64,000 nucleotides of DNA from Heterocephalus glaber (taxonomy: Eukaryota > Chordata > Mammalia > Rodentia > Bathyergidae): contig NW_004624751.1 of assembly GCF_000247695.1 (NCBI RefSeq), positions 24,655,187 through 24,719,186 on the forward strand. The letters run 5' to 3'. A model generated the notes under the pieces. The model was not told the origin of the DNA. It searched no databases and saw only the letters and a program-made list of their open reading frames with translations. Positions 44,751-57,065 of the stretch are shown here, in pieces (the first letter of the stretch is position 1; every line of letters starts with the position of its first letter). The translations under genes and the position numbers were made by a program.

Positions 44751-44772
44751 ACTACATTACACTACACTACAC
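44751..44772. repeat. Short (ACTAC)n repeat
   Basis: About four units of cacta/actac-type pentanucleotide. Confidence 0.7.
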
Positions 44773-44884
44773 TGGAGTTTCTTCTCCATTGTCTACAAGG
44801 TTTGTCACCCAAATTCCCCAGAGCAAACTTCTCAGAGACCATGGCTATGCAGATGTTCAAAAATGCAGTTTAAAAAATAACTGT

Positions 44885-44970
44885 GGCTGGGGATGTAGCT
44901 CAGTGGAATGCCCCTGCCTCACAAGCACAAGGTCCTGTGTTCAATCCCCGGTACCAAAACAAAACAAAAC
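44885..44970 (+). repeat. ID-type SINE with (AAAAC)n tail
   Basis: Reads ggctggggatgtagctcagt ... caatccccggtacc, then (AAAAC)n. Confidence 0.88.
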
Positions 44971-45454
44971 CTGTGAACCTCAGCCCAAAGAAACTGCACA
45001 AAGTGGGGGGAGGGGGGATTTCCCACATATGAAAGAGCATGATTTTTATGGGAAGGTTAAAAGGAGGTAGATGTCTTTTCAACGTAGAAGAGAAAGCAGT
45101 ATGCTATGGAATAAAGAAGCCTGAGCTAGCTAGCTTCTAAAACAGCTTTTCAGCCTAACTGTAAGTGTTTACTTTTAGGATAAAATATGCACAGACACAC
45201 ATGTTATCCATATGTATGTAGACAATATATAAATAAAACACATCACAGAGATCACTTACTTTCATATATAAAGAGAGCCAAAGAAAAAGATGTGAGTGGG
45301 AGTACCCAGAGGCCAATATTTAATATAGCTTTCAAAGAATCCACAAGGCCACTATGACTATTCCTTTTCACAGAAAAAAATGAACCAAAATCAATTTAAG
45401 AATAATATGCACCTCCCACCCACCCCCAAAACAGATCTTAACAATAAAATTCAC

Positions 45455-45735
45455 AAACTTTCACATTATTGGTGGAACTATAAGTTGGTGCAACTATTTA
45501 TACTCTTACCCTACTTAGTAATATCTATTTAAGCAATATATATTAATATTCTATGAACTAGTCCATTTCTACGTTTATGCTCAACAACATTTATATTTAC
45601 CAAAATTCATATACAAGGTTTATAGTAATACTGTATATAATAGCTAAAACTGGAAGATTTTCACATGACTAACAGTCATAAGAATTACAGAATATCCACA
45701 TAATGAACTATTACAGGACAATGAGAATGAAAACC
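45455..45735 (+). mobile_element. Old L1 3'UTR relic
   Basis: Follows the old mammalian L1 3'UTR pattern: ttggtggaactataagttgg, tatagtaatactgtatataa tagctaaaactgg, and aatatccacataatgaacta ttacaggacaatgag. More diverged than the adjacent L1. Confidence 0.65.
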
Positions 45736-45855
45736 TGTAGCTGCATTTAACCATGTGGTTCTATCTCATAAGCAATGGGGAAAAAAAGAAGCCATGACCA
45801 ATAAATACATAAAGAAATGTTCAATACTTCTGGCCATTCAAGAAATGAAAAATAA

Positions 45856-45945
45856 GGGCCAGGGGTTTAGCTCAGTGGTTCTGGAGCCTGCCTCGCAAGT
45901 GCAAGGACCCGAGTTCAAATTCTGGTACCAAAAAAAAGAAAAAAA
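45856..45945 (+). repeat. Young ID-type SINE inside L1
   Basis: Reads gggccaggggtttagctcag ... gttcaaattctggtacc plus A-rich tail. L1 sequence continues on both sides (attcaagaaatg | actgagattccatcttactc). Confidence 0.9.
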
Positions 45946-46422
45946 CACTGAGATTCCATCTTACTCCAGAAAGAATGGCTAGCTTAAGAAAACAACCAAT
46001 AACAAATGCTAAAAAGGCTGTGGGGAAAAAAGAACTCTTCTTCATTGTTTGTGGGAGTGTGAACTAGTACAGCACTATGGAAATCGGTATGCAGAGTCTT
46101 CAGAAAACTAAAAATATAAATTCCATTTAACCCAGCTATTTCCCTTCTAAGTATCTTTCCAAAACAGTTAAAGATATCATACCACAATGAGGAATGGATA
46201 CCCATGTTTATAGCAGCATAACTCGTAACAGCTAAGTCTTGGAGCCTATATGTCCATCAACAGATAATGAATAAAGAAAAAGTGGTATTTATACACAATG
46301 GAGTACTACTCTGCCATAAAGGATAAACTTGAGCCATCTGTAGGAAAATGAATGTACGTTGAGATCACAATGTTAAAGGAAGTAAATCATACACACAAGC
46401 TTAAGTATCACATGGTTTCTCT

Positions 46423-46525
46423 CTATCTTTTTTTTTTTTTTCTTTTTTTTTTGGTACTGCGGATTGAACTTGGGACCCTGCGCTTGCAAGGCAAGCGGCA
46501 GAGCCACTGAGCTACATCCCCGCCC
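46423..46525 (-). repeat. Young ID-type SINE inside L1, with target duplication
   Basis: Poly-T, ggtactgcggattgaacttg ... gagctacatccccgccc. Flanked by tggtttctct at 46413-46422 and 46526-46535. Confidence 0.92.
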
Positions 46526-46939
46526 TGGTTTCTCTTATATGAGAAACTCAATATATAAATAAAGTGCAAAATAAAAGACAGACAAATAGGAAAAAGGAGA
46601 AAAAAATTATTGTAAGTAAGACAATGTATTTAAAAGTGAACCTCAATTTAGTATAATTATCTTACATGTTTTATGTGGTTTTGGCCTGTTATTGTGACTG
46701 TTAATCTGTAGGTATGATAATTAACTTTATAAAGACTTATAAGATAAATAAATGAAGCTGATGCTGGCAAAAAAGGAGGGGGGAAGGGAAGAATTGAGAT
46801 GTGTTATATATTTGTACCAATTCCCCAGAGTGAATGTAATCATTATGTACTGTAAACATATACAGATAAAAATAATTTTTTTAAAAAAATTATAAACCAG
46901 AGCTTCCAAAACTATGAGCCAAAATAAAACTGTTCTCTA

Positions 46940-47055
46940 TAAGTAAAAGAAGAGGAGCAGGAGGAGGAGGAGGGGAAAAGGGAGAGGGAGGGAGAGGGGA
47001 GGGGTAGGAGGAAGAGGAAGACAAAGAGGAAGAGGAGGTGGAGGAGGAGAAAAGG
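46940..47055. repeat. Purine-rich (GGA)n tract
   Basis: About 115 bases of nearly pure A/G on the plus strand (gaggaggagg-type units). It creates spurious Ser/Pro-rich frames on the minus strand. Confidence 0.92.
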
Positions 47056-47114
47056 CCAGACACAAAAGAGCACAGGCTATTTGGATAGATGTACACAAAG
47101 TGCAAAAGTAGGCT

Positions 47115-47464
47115 TGTCCAGTTCATCTTAATTGTCAACATGAATGGACTGAGAGACTCCTAGAGTGGTGACTGGACCATGAGGGCACTATATTTTGGTG
47201 GATTAATCCTCTGATGTTCTCAGCCAAATGTGCCATTAAGAGGTGTGGCCTAGTTGGAAGAGGATCACTAACAATGTGCTTTTGAAGGGTTATCTTGTCC
47301 CAGCCACCATGAAGTGAGCAACTTTGCTCCACCATACCCTTTCACCCTGATGTTGGAGCCAGCTGACAATGGATTGAAATTGTAAGCCAAAATAAACTTT
47401 TTCCCCTTTAAGTTGTAGATGCCTGGTATTTTGTCCTAACCATTGGAAAAGGTGACTAAAACAC
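47115..47464 (+). mobile_element. Solo MaLR/ERVL-type LTR
   Basis: Landmarks: ttaattgtcaacatgaatgg, aggtgtggcctagttggaag, agccaccatgaagtgagcaa, ctttgctccaccataccctt, gtaagccaaaataaactttt and ggtgactaaaacaca at the end. The left boundary is approximate. Confidence 0.75.
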
Positions 47465-48524
47465 AGGCAAAACAAAGATATGCTATTAGAGGTCAGGACA
47501 GTAGTCACCCATGTGCGAGAAATTGACAGAAGTCATTGGCAAAGGGTAGGGCTTCTAGGATGCTGATAATTTGTATTTTGATCTGGAAGTTGACTACACC
47601 TAAGCATATTCCGTTTCTAAATAAATCTTTATACTGTACATTTACAGCATGTATGCTTTTCCTATGTATATTATACTTCAAAAAAAGTGAATAGAACAAA
47701 TTTCACAGCCCAAGGGCCCAAACCATAACTTACCTTTTGAGTACAAAAAGAATCATCTTGTAAAAATTAATAACATTTTGGAAGTAGTAAGTGGGGAAGT
47801 CGCTAGAAACAGTCAATGATTAGTTATAAACACACAGCCCCTTGTTAAATTAATGACCACTACACACACACACACCTCAACTATTAAATTATCCAAAGCA
47901 CAGAAGAACCATTGATACAGAGTACAAAGGATGTACTAGCCCAAGAGTTAGCCCACCTTTGTCAAGAACATACTCAGAGCAGAAGAAATAGAGCTCTCTT
48001 GAACCTCCGACTTCCTTTCCACGGCCCTCCATAAAGTTTTCAATCCAACACACTCATCTACTTTTGACTTTTTATAACAATAGAGCAATAACTGGAAATG
48101 CAAAGTACAGCCTATTCTGATTCAGACTGTCACAACAGCAGTGTCCTTGGCATTATTGTCCTTCATTCACTTTACATTCCCTTCTCAATATGAGCATATA
48201 CAATATGCTCTTCAACACAGTGATACCAAGTTAGTGTCCTATCACTGAAATGTAATGCCAGGAATTCAAGTAATTGATGATTTGCTGAAGTAAAGAGTTC
48301 ACTCCGACACACCATAAACATCCTACTGCATGAAGTCGGAAACCAGGCCTCTCCTTTCCCTGGGATGGCCACAGGACATTACCCCCAAGACCTTTTAACT
48401 ATAACAAGTGTGAGAGTGGAGGTGAGCTCAGCACAACTGGAATCTGCCTGACCCAGTCAATGAGTAAGGCAGCAGTGTCTCCACAGTTGAATAATTTCCA
48501 TCATTGGAAACATGCTGGTAGAGT

Positions 48525-48715
48525 TGATGTGGTATAATACCATGCTGAAGGAGCAAGTGGTTTGGGGTCATATTGGGCTCCTACACTGTATTTATTTGGG
48601 CCACTTACTTGACTTTCAAAGCTTCAGTTTCCTTCTGGATAAACTGGGTATGATGCCTCCTATTTCAAAAAATCAGGAGGAAATCTACTCATGTACTTAG
48701 TAGAATCCCTAACAT
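48525..48715 (+). repeat. MIR relic
   Basis: Pattern cacttacttgactttcaaag, cttcagtttccttctggata aactgggtatgatgcctcc matches the MIR core. Diverged. Confidence 0.6.
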
Positions 48716-49124
48716 CACAGTCATCAGCAGAGACTGTGTGAGGTCAGGGCATTCTCATTCCCATTCTGTCCACAAAGTCCTCCTAGTGAAGTCATGCTGG
48801 ATACCAATACTCATACTGCAACTTTCCTGCCTGACATTCCCCATCTTTATCCTACTTTTCCAAATAACCTTCTACTACATGCATTTACTTTTCATATTTC
48901 TCTGCTCTACTAGAATCCCAAAAGGTTTGTGTGGTTTTGTTCACTATCCCAAGGGCTTAAGACAGAATGTGGCCCCTTAAAAATTACATAAAAATATGTG
49001 TTTAAAAATGCACAGTTATGGCACACAGATGCCCTCAAATACTGGTTGAACACATTTATTCAACTTACAGAAATGTGAGGAAAAAGCTAAAGTGATAATA
49101 GCTTTGGAGACTTTTGTGGTTATT

Positions 49125-49179
49125 GTTGGTACTGGGGATTGAATCCAGAGCCTCGCACCTGCCAGGCAAGCACTCCTCC
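49125..49179 (-). repeat. Composite SINE, first half, split by a MaLR provirus
   Basis: Reads ttggtactggggattgaatc ... ccaggcaagcactc. The other half resumes at 51411. Confidence 0.85.
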
Positions 49180-49562
49180 TGTGTTAGTTACTTTTCTCTC
49201 ATTGCTGAGACAAAATACTGGACACCTAAAGTTAAAGGGGGAAGGGTTATTTAGCTCAGTTTGTAGAGGTTTCAGTTCATAATCAGCTGGTTCCAAGGCA
49301 GGGTGGCTTGGCAGAGGGGCATCCGAGAAAAGAAGTTCATGGCAAGCAGAAGACAGCAAAAGCAAGCAAGCAAGGAACCTTAACAGTGTCTTTCTGCCCC
49401 TTTTTTTATCCAGACTACTAGGGTTAGGATAATGCCAAACCAATCAGTGTAGTAATTCAGTAATTACAAATCCATAATCCCAGTGGTACACACTCTGGAT
49501 TCAGCCACCTCTGAAAAATGACTTTGAGGTTTTGGGGAGACATCTAGACACAAACCACAACA
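49180..49562 (-). repeat. MaLR 3' LTR
   Basis: 383 bp, ending at aaaccacaaca in plus-strand reading. It aligns to the other LTR with scattered substitutions and short indels (for example an extra T run near 49.40 kb). Confidence 0.9.
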
Positions 49563-51013
49563 TTCCACCCCTTGCCCCCCAAAGACTCATGCACATCCCT
49601 TTATGGAAAAGGCATTTAGTCCATCTCCAAAAGTTGCAAAAGTTTGAATATTTTCAGCATTGCTGAAAATTCCAAGTCCAAAGTCTCCTCTGAGATTTAA
49701 GGCAAACTCTTAGCTGCAAGCCCTTATACAAACAAAAAGAAAGTTAAACACTTCCAACATTCAATGGCACAAGATAGACATTTCCACTCCAAAAGTTATA
49801 AATGGGGATACAAAGGAATGGGACTAAAGCAAGTCCAAAATCCAACAGGGCAAACATTCAATCCCACAGTTCCACTTCTTGCATTCCAGGCAATCTGGCA
49901 AATTGTGAACTCCAAAGGGCTTGGGTAGCTCCGCCCCTACAGCACTCCTGGTGGTTGTAGCTCCCATGGCTTCTCTCTTGGGCCAACTCTGCTCCCTCCT
50001 TGCAGTTTTCCTCACATGATCCACGTTCCTCGATTCTCCAAACTTCTGGGAGTCTCCACTGCACCTTTGGCTTCACACTCACAACTTCTTCACACACTGC
50101 CCTCTCAGGAGCACACTGCCTGACCTCCCTGGCCTTCTGAAATCTGGGTGAAAGTTTTCTTGACTCCACAACTCTTGCATTCTGCATGCACCTAAAACCA
50201 GCACCACCTCTGTGGATAAAGCCATAGTTTGCTGCCAGCTGGAGCAGTAGCCAGGCTTCCTTCTCTCTTGGCTGAAGGGTGCCTATGAGCCAAATCCTGA
50301 GGAACAACTTCCCTATCCTGTCACCATTCTGGAACATGGTGCTCTAGGGCTTTCTTCTCAAAGCAAAGTCTTTCACTTGTGCAATTTTGAGGCCTCAAAG
50401 GATGGAGTCTTGCTGATTCTTTGATGCCTCCAGGCCATCTTTTCTAGTTTCCTGTTTCTTCTCTGCAATCAAGATCTCCTCTGCTCTCTTTCAAGACTGC
50501 AACTTTACTGTAGCTTCCTTTCTGAACAAACTCAAAACATTTTAAATCATTCTGTTAGGCTCTTTACTCTTGCTTCTCAACATAAATCTGACTAAAAACC
50601 CCTAATAGTAGCCATGTCATGACCTCCATATCAGACTGCCTTGAAATTTCTTCTGTGAGGTTAGTCTGCCCCACTAATCTTAGTCCCAGGCAAAGTCTCT
50701 GGACACGAGCAAAATGCAGACAAACTTTCTGCAAGGCATAACACACATCTCCTGGAGTCCAACAGCCATTCAGTCCTTCTTCCCAGCAGAAACCTCTTGA
50801 GCTTGGTCTTTACTGGCAGGATTTCTATCAGCCTTGTCTTCTGAGCTCTGATCATCTCCCATATAGTACAGCCTAAGGCGCTCCACCTCTACTTTTTCAG
50901 CCAGCCTCTCCAAACCTTTCCAAACTCTTCCCACAAGCCATTCCCAAAGGCTGCCGAATCACTTGGTCAGGTATAATCACAGCAACAACCCCACTTCTCT
51001 GGTACCAAACTCT

Positions 51014-51410
51014 GGCTTAGTTACTTTTCTCACTGCTGAGATGAAATACCTGACACCCAAAGAAAGTTAAAGGAGGAAAAGTTTATTTGGCTTATGGTTC
51101 GTAGAGGTTTCAGTCTATCATCGGCTGGCTCTAAGGCAGGGTGGCTTGGCAGACAGGCCTTGCAGGGGAGAAACAGTTCATGGTAGCCAGAAGGTAGCAA
51201 AAGCAACAGGGAGTCTTAATAGAGTCTTTCTGCCCCTTTTATTTTATCCAGACTACTGGGATTAGGGCGGTGCCAAACCAATCAGTGGACTGGTTTAGTA
51301 ATCACACGCCCTTAATCCCAACATCACACACTCTAGATTCAGATACCTCTGAAAAAGGCACCTATGAGCATATGAGGTTTTGAAAGAACATCTAGACCCA
51401 AACCATAACA
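51014..51410 (-). repeat. MaLR 5' LTR
   Basis: About 397 bp, ending at aaaccataaca in plus-strand reading, followed by the resumed SINE at 51411. Confidence 0.9.
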
Positions 51411-51555
51411 CTACCACTGAGCTAGGTTCCCTGCCCCCTCCTTTTGGGAGAGGAGGTGAGTCAGGGTCTTACTGAATTACCTGGGCTGATCTAAGACTTT
51501 CAATCCTCGTCTCAGCCTCCTGAGTAGCTGCATCACCACGCATCACCATGGCCCC
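51411..51555 (-). repeat. Composite SINE, second half, split by the MaLR provirus
   Basis: Reads ctaccactgagctaggttcc ctgcccc (end of the ID part), then gagtcagggtcttactgaat ... cctcctgagtagctg (B1 part). Confidence 0.85.
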
Positions 51556-52284
51556 AGAGCAGGAGATTCTTAATAAATATTCATATGATGTCAAAGACAC
51601 CAATTAAGTTGGATTAGCTTACTTTACATGTATCCAATTTTTACTCAGACTGAAGTGATATTCATATATTTTACCAAAAAAGACAAACAAAAGCAAAAGC
51701 CAGTTTGCAAACATTGAGGACAAAGCTTAAATGCTAATGACTGATGAAAAAGGCCAAAGAATCCATACCTACATCAAAACATAAATTTACTATTGAGAGG
51801 GAAAGAATAGTTCAGCAAAATTTTTAAAATTACTGTCTTGAATATATTGATAGCCTTCATTCTATGCTTAGATCATGTATTAACTTTTAAATACTATATT
51901 TAATATTCATGAGATAGCAAGAACAGCACAGATACAATCTTCCTCACTGTTAATGAAATAGTTCTGGTAATTCCTTTGCTGCCTCACAAAGGGCCAGAAG
52001 ACATCTTCCCATCAAGACCCCTGAACTTTGCGTCCATCAGTCTACTCTCCCAGCTGTCATCACCTTATCCTAACAGCTACTTGATATTACTTAGAACCAG
52101 GCAGCTCTAGGTCTGATTTTTTTTACACTGAGTTTAAATCTCTAAGATTTTAAAAAACAAGTGTGAATCACTCAAGAAACAATTTCTAACCAAAGGACAG
52201 AGGAAATAAAAAGTCCACATCTTTGCCTGGACTATCCTTAAGAGACACTTTGCTAGTCTTCCCATGAGGAGGCAGCTCAGCCAC

Positions 52285-52475
52285 AAGGGCTCTGGGGTCA
52301 GCCCTCCTGCCTGGATTCTGGCTCCACTTTTTCTAAGCTGTGGGAACATGATCACAGTACTTAACTCTGTCTCCAAAGTTTCACCTGCAAAACAGAACAA
52401 CAGTTCCAGCCCCACTGGGCTCCAAAGAGAGGGATAAAAAGTGCTTAACCCAGGCAGAGTAAGTAAATGAGACAT
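52285..52475 (+). repeat. MIR relic
   Basis: Pattern ctctggggtcagccctcctg cctggattctggctccactt, then ttaactctgtctccaaagtt tcacctgcaaaacag, fits a MIR. It overlaps, and explains away, a 162-codon open frame on the other strand. Confidence 0.65.
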
Positions 52476-54125
52476 TTCAAGACTATCTCCCAGTGATCCG
52501 CCTGAACCAAACCAAACCACTGGGAGAAAGGGCAACGGCCAGAAGGCAGTCAACTTTTTCTTGCACATAAAGCTTCCCCCCAGAAATATTTCTATGAAAC
52601 ATAATTTACAACATTCTTTCATGTTACACTTTCATTGCCCTCTTGCCTTGGAAGACTTGAAACAAGGATAATAAATTATTTCTAGGATAAGGTCAAAGGA
52701 AGGGCAGGCAAACTGGAGTGGTATTAATGCCACTATCTCAACATCCATGTTGGCACAAGCCAGCCCTCCCCACCATCCGTGGGCTACGAAAGCCAAATCC
52801 AAAAGCTCAACATGTGAAAGAAAAAAATGTGTCTTCACAGCCAAAAGCCTATCTCCCTCATACCTGACTGCACAGTTTGTGAATAAAGTGCTAATGAATG
52901 AGGTTATGATTTACCACTGTGTGCCAGCCAGCTGTGTTCTAGAGTTGCACCAAAAAATCTCCCAAATCTCCCTGCAGAGGGCTAACTTTGAGCCGACACA
53001 CATGCGACCTACTCAAGCCTTCCTGCGGGCCCCTCTGAGGGACTGCAGAGCTGGAGCCATCCAGACAGATGATTGTATGCCAGAGTCCATCACTGGCCAG
53101 GCAGTCAAACACTGAAAAATTCACAGGTCACCTAAAGCCACTCCTTGCCAACTTGAAGAATTAGAGCCAAAAGAGACAAAGGAAATCTCTCTCCGGAAGA
53201 GTAAAGCTTCATAGGATTTGACACAGAGCCCTAGTTTTTCTGTCTTCCATTTCTCAGTAGCCTTTTTTTCTCAAAAGTACAACCAACTTTTCTCATTTGC
53301 AGCAATGAAAGGCCCAATCTTCCTTTGCTCTGCTCCGACCTCATAATTCTCGAGAGTTGAATTTTCCATGTTCCAAAAGTATCTCTTCTCCCCAAAGCCC
53401 AGCCCCACCCTCCTGAGTCAACCTCAGTTAAAATCAAATATAGTAGCCCGACTGAACCATTACATGGAAAAACGTAACTAAAATCTGATGCTGGAATTTC
53501 TGATAGAGTAGGAATACCTGTAATCAAAAAGGTAAGGAGTCTGGCCACTCTGCCAAGCCTCTAGTCCAGGTGATCCCAGCTAAACAAAGAACTGAAAATT
53601 CAACTTGGGACTCAAGCAGTTACCTACCCAGCTTAGTGTCCTCCTTGCTACCAGAGTTAAGTTCCCTGCTGTGCTTCTTTGTTCCTCAGAACAACTGGAG
53701 CTTATGGAGTGATTATGTCCTCAAGGCTCCACTTCCTGAGGCTAGTTCCCAGAGTTAGGTATAGAATCTTCCTAGAGACCCAGCCCCACCCTACCCTGCC
53801 CTTGGTGGTGGTACCAGCTGACCTGGGTGTTGCTTTATGGGACTAGGTTGATATTAGAGAAGCTGGGCTCAATGAATACTTGGTCCCCCTCCAAGCCACT
53901 AAGTAATCTCTGTTCTCCAGTTGTTGCTTATTCTGTTGACCACCTGCTAGCACTTAAAAAAAAAAAAAATCAAAAAATGAAGTCCTGAATCATGATTTTA
54001 CAAGCAGTCACAAGAAGTGTGTGGACAGCATCTGGTTACATATATGGGGCAAGGACAGAGGCACATGTACAGGAAGGGGAGACAGCAGAGAGAACTCAAA
54101 GCAGATGTCCTGATGGCAGGACAGT

Positions 54126-54475
54126 GGTGGCATAGTCTGTTTTGTGTTGTAGAACAGAATACCACAGACTGGGTGATTTATGAGAGAGAGAGAGAGAGAG
54201 AGAGGGGTGAATTTCATGCACTTTTAGAGATTGGGAAGTCCAAGGTCAAGAGACAGACATCTGGTAAGACAGAAGGTAGAGAGGGGTGGGAGGAAAAAGG
54301 GAAATAGGCTGCGCTCACCCTCTTATAAGAGCCTGCCTGCTGCAGTAACAGCATTAATCTATTCCCGAGAGCAAAGCCCTAATTACCTCTTAAAGGTCTC
54401 AAATCTCAACGCTTTTGCACTGGGGATGAGTTTTCCAACATATGAAATTTCAGGACACGTTCAAAGCAGAGCAAG
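54126..54475 (-). mobile_element. Solo MaLR (MLT1-like) LTR with internal (GA)n
   Basis: Reads gtctgttttgtgttgtagaa cagaataccacagactgggt gatttatgag, then (GA)n at 54180-54205, gattgggaagtccaaggtca, ataagagcctgcctgctg, and ttttccaacatatgaaattt. This is the reverse complement of an MLT1-type LTR. Confidence 0.8.
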
Positions 54476-56105
54476 CAGCATCTTTCTTATATATGCAACA
54501 AGTCTGTCTCCAAATAGGAAGAAAGCCTAGGCGTTTAGAGCAACTCTAGCATACTATGTTAAATTTTAAGAAACAGCAAGAAAACTTGTAACACTACTGT
54601 CTCAAAAGAAAGGGGCCATTGCTATTCAAAATATAGGTATCGAATTAGGAATCTATCAGGAATGGCTTCATTCCCCATCAATGGAAGTTCTATTCTATTA
54701 ATAGAAGTTCATCCATTGCATTATTTAAAATAGAACTAATACTACCAGTTTTCTTTCACTACATCAAATAGATGTGTGTATAAAAGTTGTAGGTGAGTTC
54801 TTAGAAAAAAAAGTAAGTTGCATTAAAAGGAAGAAAGTAAGAAATTGAAGTTCTGCTTCCTTCCCTCCCACTTCATCCTAAAAATGAAACTACATTCCAT
54901 TTGACAACCTTCCAGTGATGTTGGAGATGCGTGACTCACTGGTTTTAATGTGCCATTTCTACAAAATGCAGCTCCATCTGACTGAAGTGGAAACCATAAA
55001 AATGACACTTGAGAACATAACACCATCCCTGGAGATAATTAGTGAGCACAAACACATAAACCTAATTTCTATACTTACCTATGTGAGAAAAAACTCTTGG
55101 AAATTCAACAATTTTTGCCCTAGCAACATAATTATTATTCCAATCATGACATGAATAAGTACATTCTTGTTAAAAATAACTCATTATTAAATTTCACACC
55201 CCTCCCACACACTATAAAAATAGCAGTTTCACTTAAAGAGAAGGAGGGGCATATGCATTAAAAGATCCTAGCACACAATTCTATAATAAAATTGAAGAAT
55301 GCTATAGCAGGAGTTGGGGGGTAGGTTTTATCCTAAACTCTCTCAGTCAGGAACATTTTTATAATTCTTTTCTATTTTATGTAATATATTTGCTATTACA
55401 TAAATTTGACTTCACATTTGAGACCTATGTGTATATCCCATTAGCTAGTAAACCAGAGACAGAATTATGATCCATTTTGTATGATCCTATGTTTGTTAAC
55501 TGGAGTTCAATTATATAAAATGTATGGAGGGAGAGAGCAGAAGTGATTTCAACCAAAGAAACTTAACCTTAACTTTTCTCCTATAAGTAACAATGCTAGG
55601 TAGCCACAGCAACGGAGATACTGGGTTTTCCTTTTAAATATGAAGCTTGAGACCCTTAACAAAACTAAAATGATGATTAGGTAAATGGTAATTTAGACAC
55701 TCAAATACAATGCTCAAAGTAGAAATCTTGCCTGGAGGTATAATTTGGGGAGTTGTCTTGTATATAAATGAAATGTAAAGTCATACGACTGAATGAGATC
55801 ACCTTTATAAGTAAGTACAGTATACACAGAGAAGAGGTCCAAGGATAGAGCCCTGGGAAACCCAAGTCATAAAGGTTAAGAAACAGGAGAAAGTGGCAAA
55901 GCAGCTTATAAGGACCACCCAGGGAGACAGGAGTGGCCTACCACAGTGAAGGCAAAGAAGGAGGAAGGTGCAAACCCAGTAACTAGTGAATTATTTTCTC
56001 ACCTCTTATGGTATCTTACACACACACCCCACATATAATGACTCTTCTTCTCTGAGGAGCAGCAGTTAGTAATGACAAATATTAACATTAACAAAAATTT
56101 AATCA

Positions 56106-56297
56106 AGCTGGGCAGGTAGCCCACACCTATAATCCCAGCAGTCTGGACACCTGAGGCAGGAAGATCAAAAATTCAAGCCCAGTCTGGAGGGCTTAGTGAG
56201 ACCATATCACAAAATAAAAATTAAAAAGGGCTGGGGATGTACCTCAGTTCAAAGGCCCTGGGATCAATCCCCAGTACCAAAAAAAAAAAAAAAAAAC
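56106..56297 (+). repeat. Composite B1+ID SINE
   Basis: Reads gctgggcaggtagcccacac ctataatcccagcagtctgg ... gtgagaccatatcac, an A-rich linker, then gggctggggatgtacctcag ... caatccccagtacc plus poly-A. Confidence 0.9.
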
Positions 56298-56588
56298 ATA
56301 TCTCAAAACCACTCATGTCCCTGAAGATACAATTTAAGAGAATATTGAACTGGGTATCTGTTAGGTATCCTTCCAGACTTGAATCCACACTCAGCAAATC
56401 AAAATGAAATTCAATTATAAATATAAATTTCCTAGATATTGGAACACAATCCTGTGCCAGACCATTTACTTTCATTCAAATGTTCCTCAAAGTGTGTATA
56501 ACAGAACAGGAAAAAATGGCAAATTGTTAAACGGACTTCAGGGCAAAAAAATTTTTTTTTGAAAAATGCTACATACTCCATTGTTCTC

Positions 56589-56591
<3 letters not shown>

Positions 56592-56639
<48 letters not shown>
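56592..56639. repeat. (AT)n microsatellite
   Basis: About 24 uninterrupted AT units; perfectly self-complementary. Confidence 0.97.
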
Positions 56640-56644
<5 letters not shown>

Positions 56645-56741
56645 GCAAATTAAAATCCTGAGACGTGCTCTAAAAAGACACCTATTTTACAAAATTCACT
56701 TTTTAAATTTTTTGGCAAAACAGACATTTGAGGATACTACT

Positions 56742-56828
56742 TTTTTTTTTTTTTTGGTATTGGGTATCAAACTCATATCCTTGCACTTTCAAGGCAGGCA
56801 GCGGAACCACTGAGCTAAATCCCCAGCC
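56742..56828 (-). repeat. Young ID-type SINE with 14-bp target duplication
   Basis: Poly-T, ggtattgggtatcaaactca ... gagctaaatccccagcc. Flanked by ttgaggatactact at 56728-56741 and 56829-56842. Confidence 0.95.
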
Positions 56829-56924
56829 TTGAGGATACTACTATTAATGAAATGTTTTCCAGCTGTGTTCTTTTTAACTACATTATATTAAGTATATAAT
56901 TAATATAATCATAGCAACTGCTTT

Positions 56925-57065
56925 TATTAAGCATTTTTTATCAATCATTATGCCAACTGTTCTACATTACCTCCTTTAATCCATACAACAATCTAATTAA
57001 TGATTTAGAGATTAGGAAAATAAGATTCCAAAAGTTTAAGAAATTTTTCCAAGGCAAAAATCTAT
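56925..57065 (+). repeat. L2/MIR-like relic
   Basis: Pattern tattaagcattttttatcaa, tacctcctttaatccataca acaatctaatt, attaggaaaataagattcca fits the common ancient L2/MIR consensus. Diverged. Confidence 0.5.

Larger units (their letters stand above)
45771..46890 (+). mobile_element. LINE-1 3' end, with two SINE insertions
   Basis: Reads accaataaatacataaagaa, ggctgtggggaaaaaagaac, ggaaatcggtatgcagagtc, atccatgtttatagcagca-like (46.2 kb), ttggagcctatatgtccatc and agtgaatgtaatcattatgt before an A-rich end. The same family as 9128-10945. SINEs sit at 45856-45945 and 46423-46525. No intact coding frame. Confidence 0.88.
49180..51410 (-). mobile_element. MaLR provirus with two LTRs
   Basis: The element is about 2.2 kb and lies on the minus strand. 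The LTRs are 51014-51410 (5') and 49180-49562 (3'), recognisably similar over their length. Each starts with a tgttatggtttg-like end, has a caaataaact-type polyadenylation region and ends near gaaaagtaacta. The internal part is only about 1.45 kb. Next to the 5' LTR it has the sequence tttggtaccagagaag, which fits a MaLR primer-binding region, and next to the 3' LTR a G-rich polypurine tract. The internal open frames (up to 159 codons) show no gag or pol motif, as expected for this non-autonomous group. Confidence 0.92.

Noticed and set aside
46890..47141. Ser/Pro-rich minus-strand frame
   Set aside because: Produced by the (GGA)n purine tract.
49858..50337. 159-codon minus-strand open frame inside the MaLR
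   Set aside because: It lies in the MaLR interior, has no gag, pol or env motif, and such frames are usual in this non-coding element.
52134..52622. 162-codon minus-strand open frame
   Set aside because: Overlaps a MIR relic and shows no LMO7 similarity, splice context or coding composition.
55790..55990. Possible ancient repeat (gtccaaggatagagccctgg)
   Set aside because: Resembles a widespread old mammalian repeat, but the family and limits are uncertain without a repeat library search.
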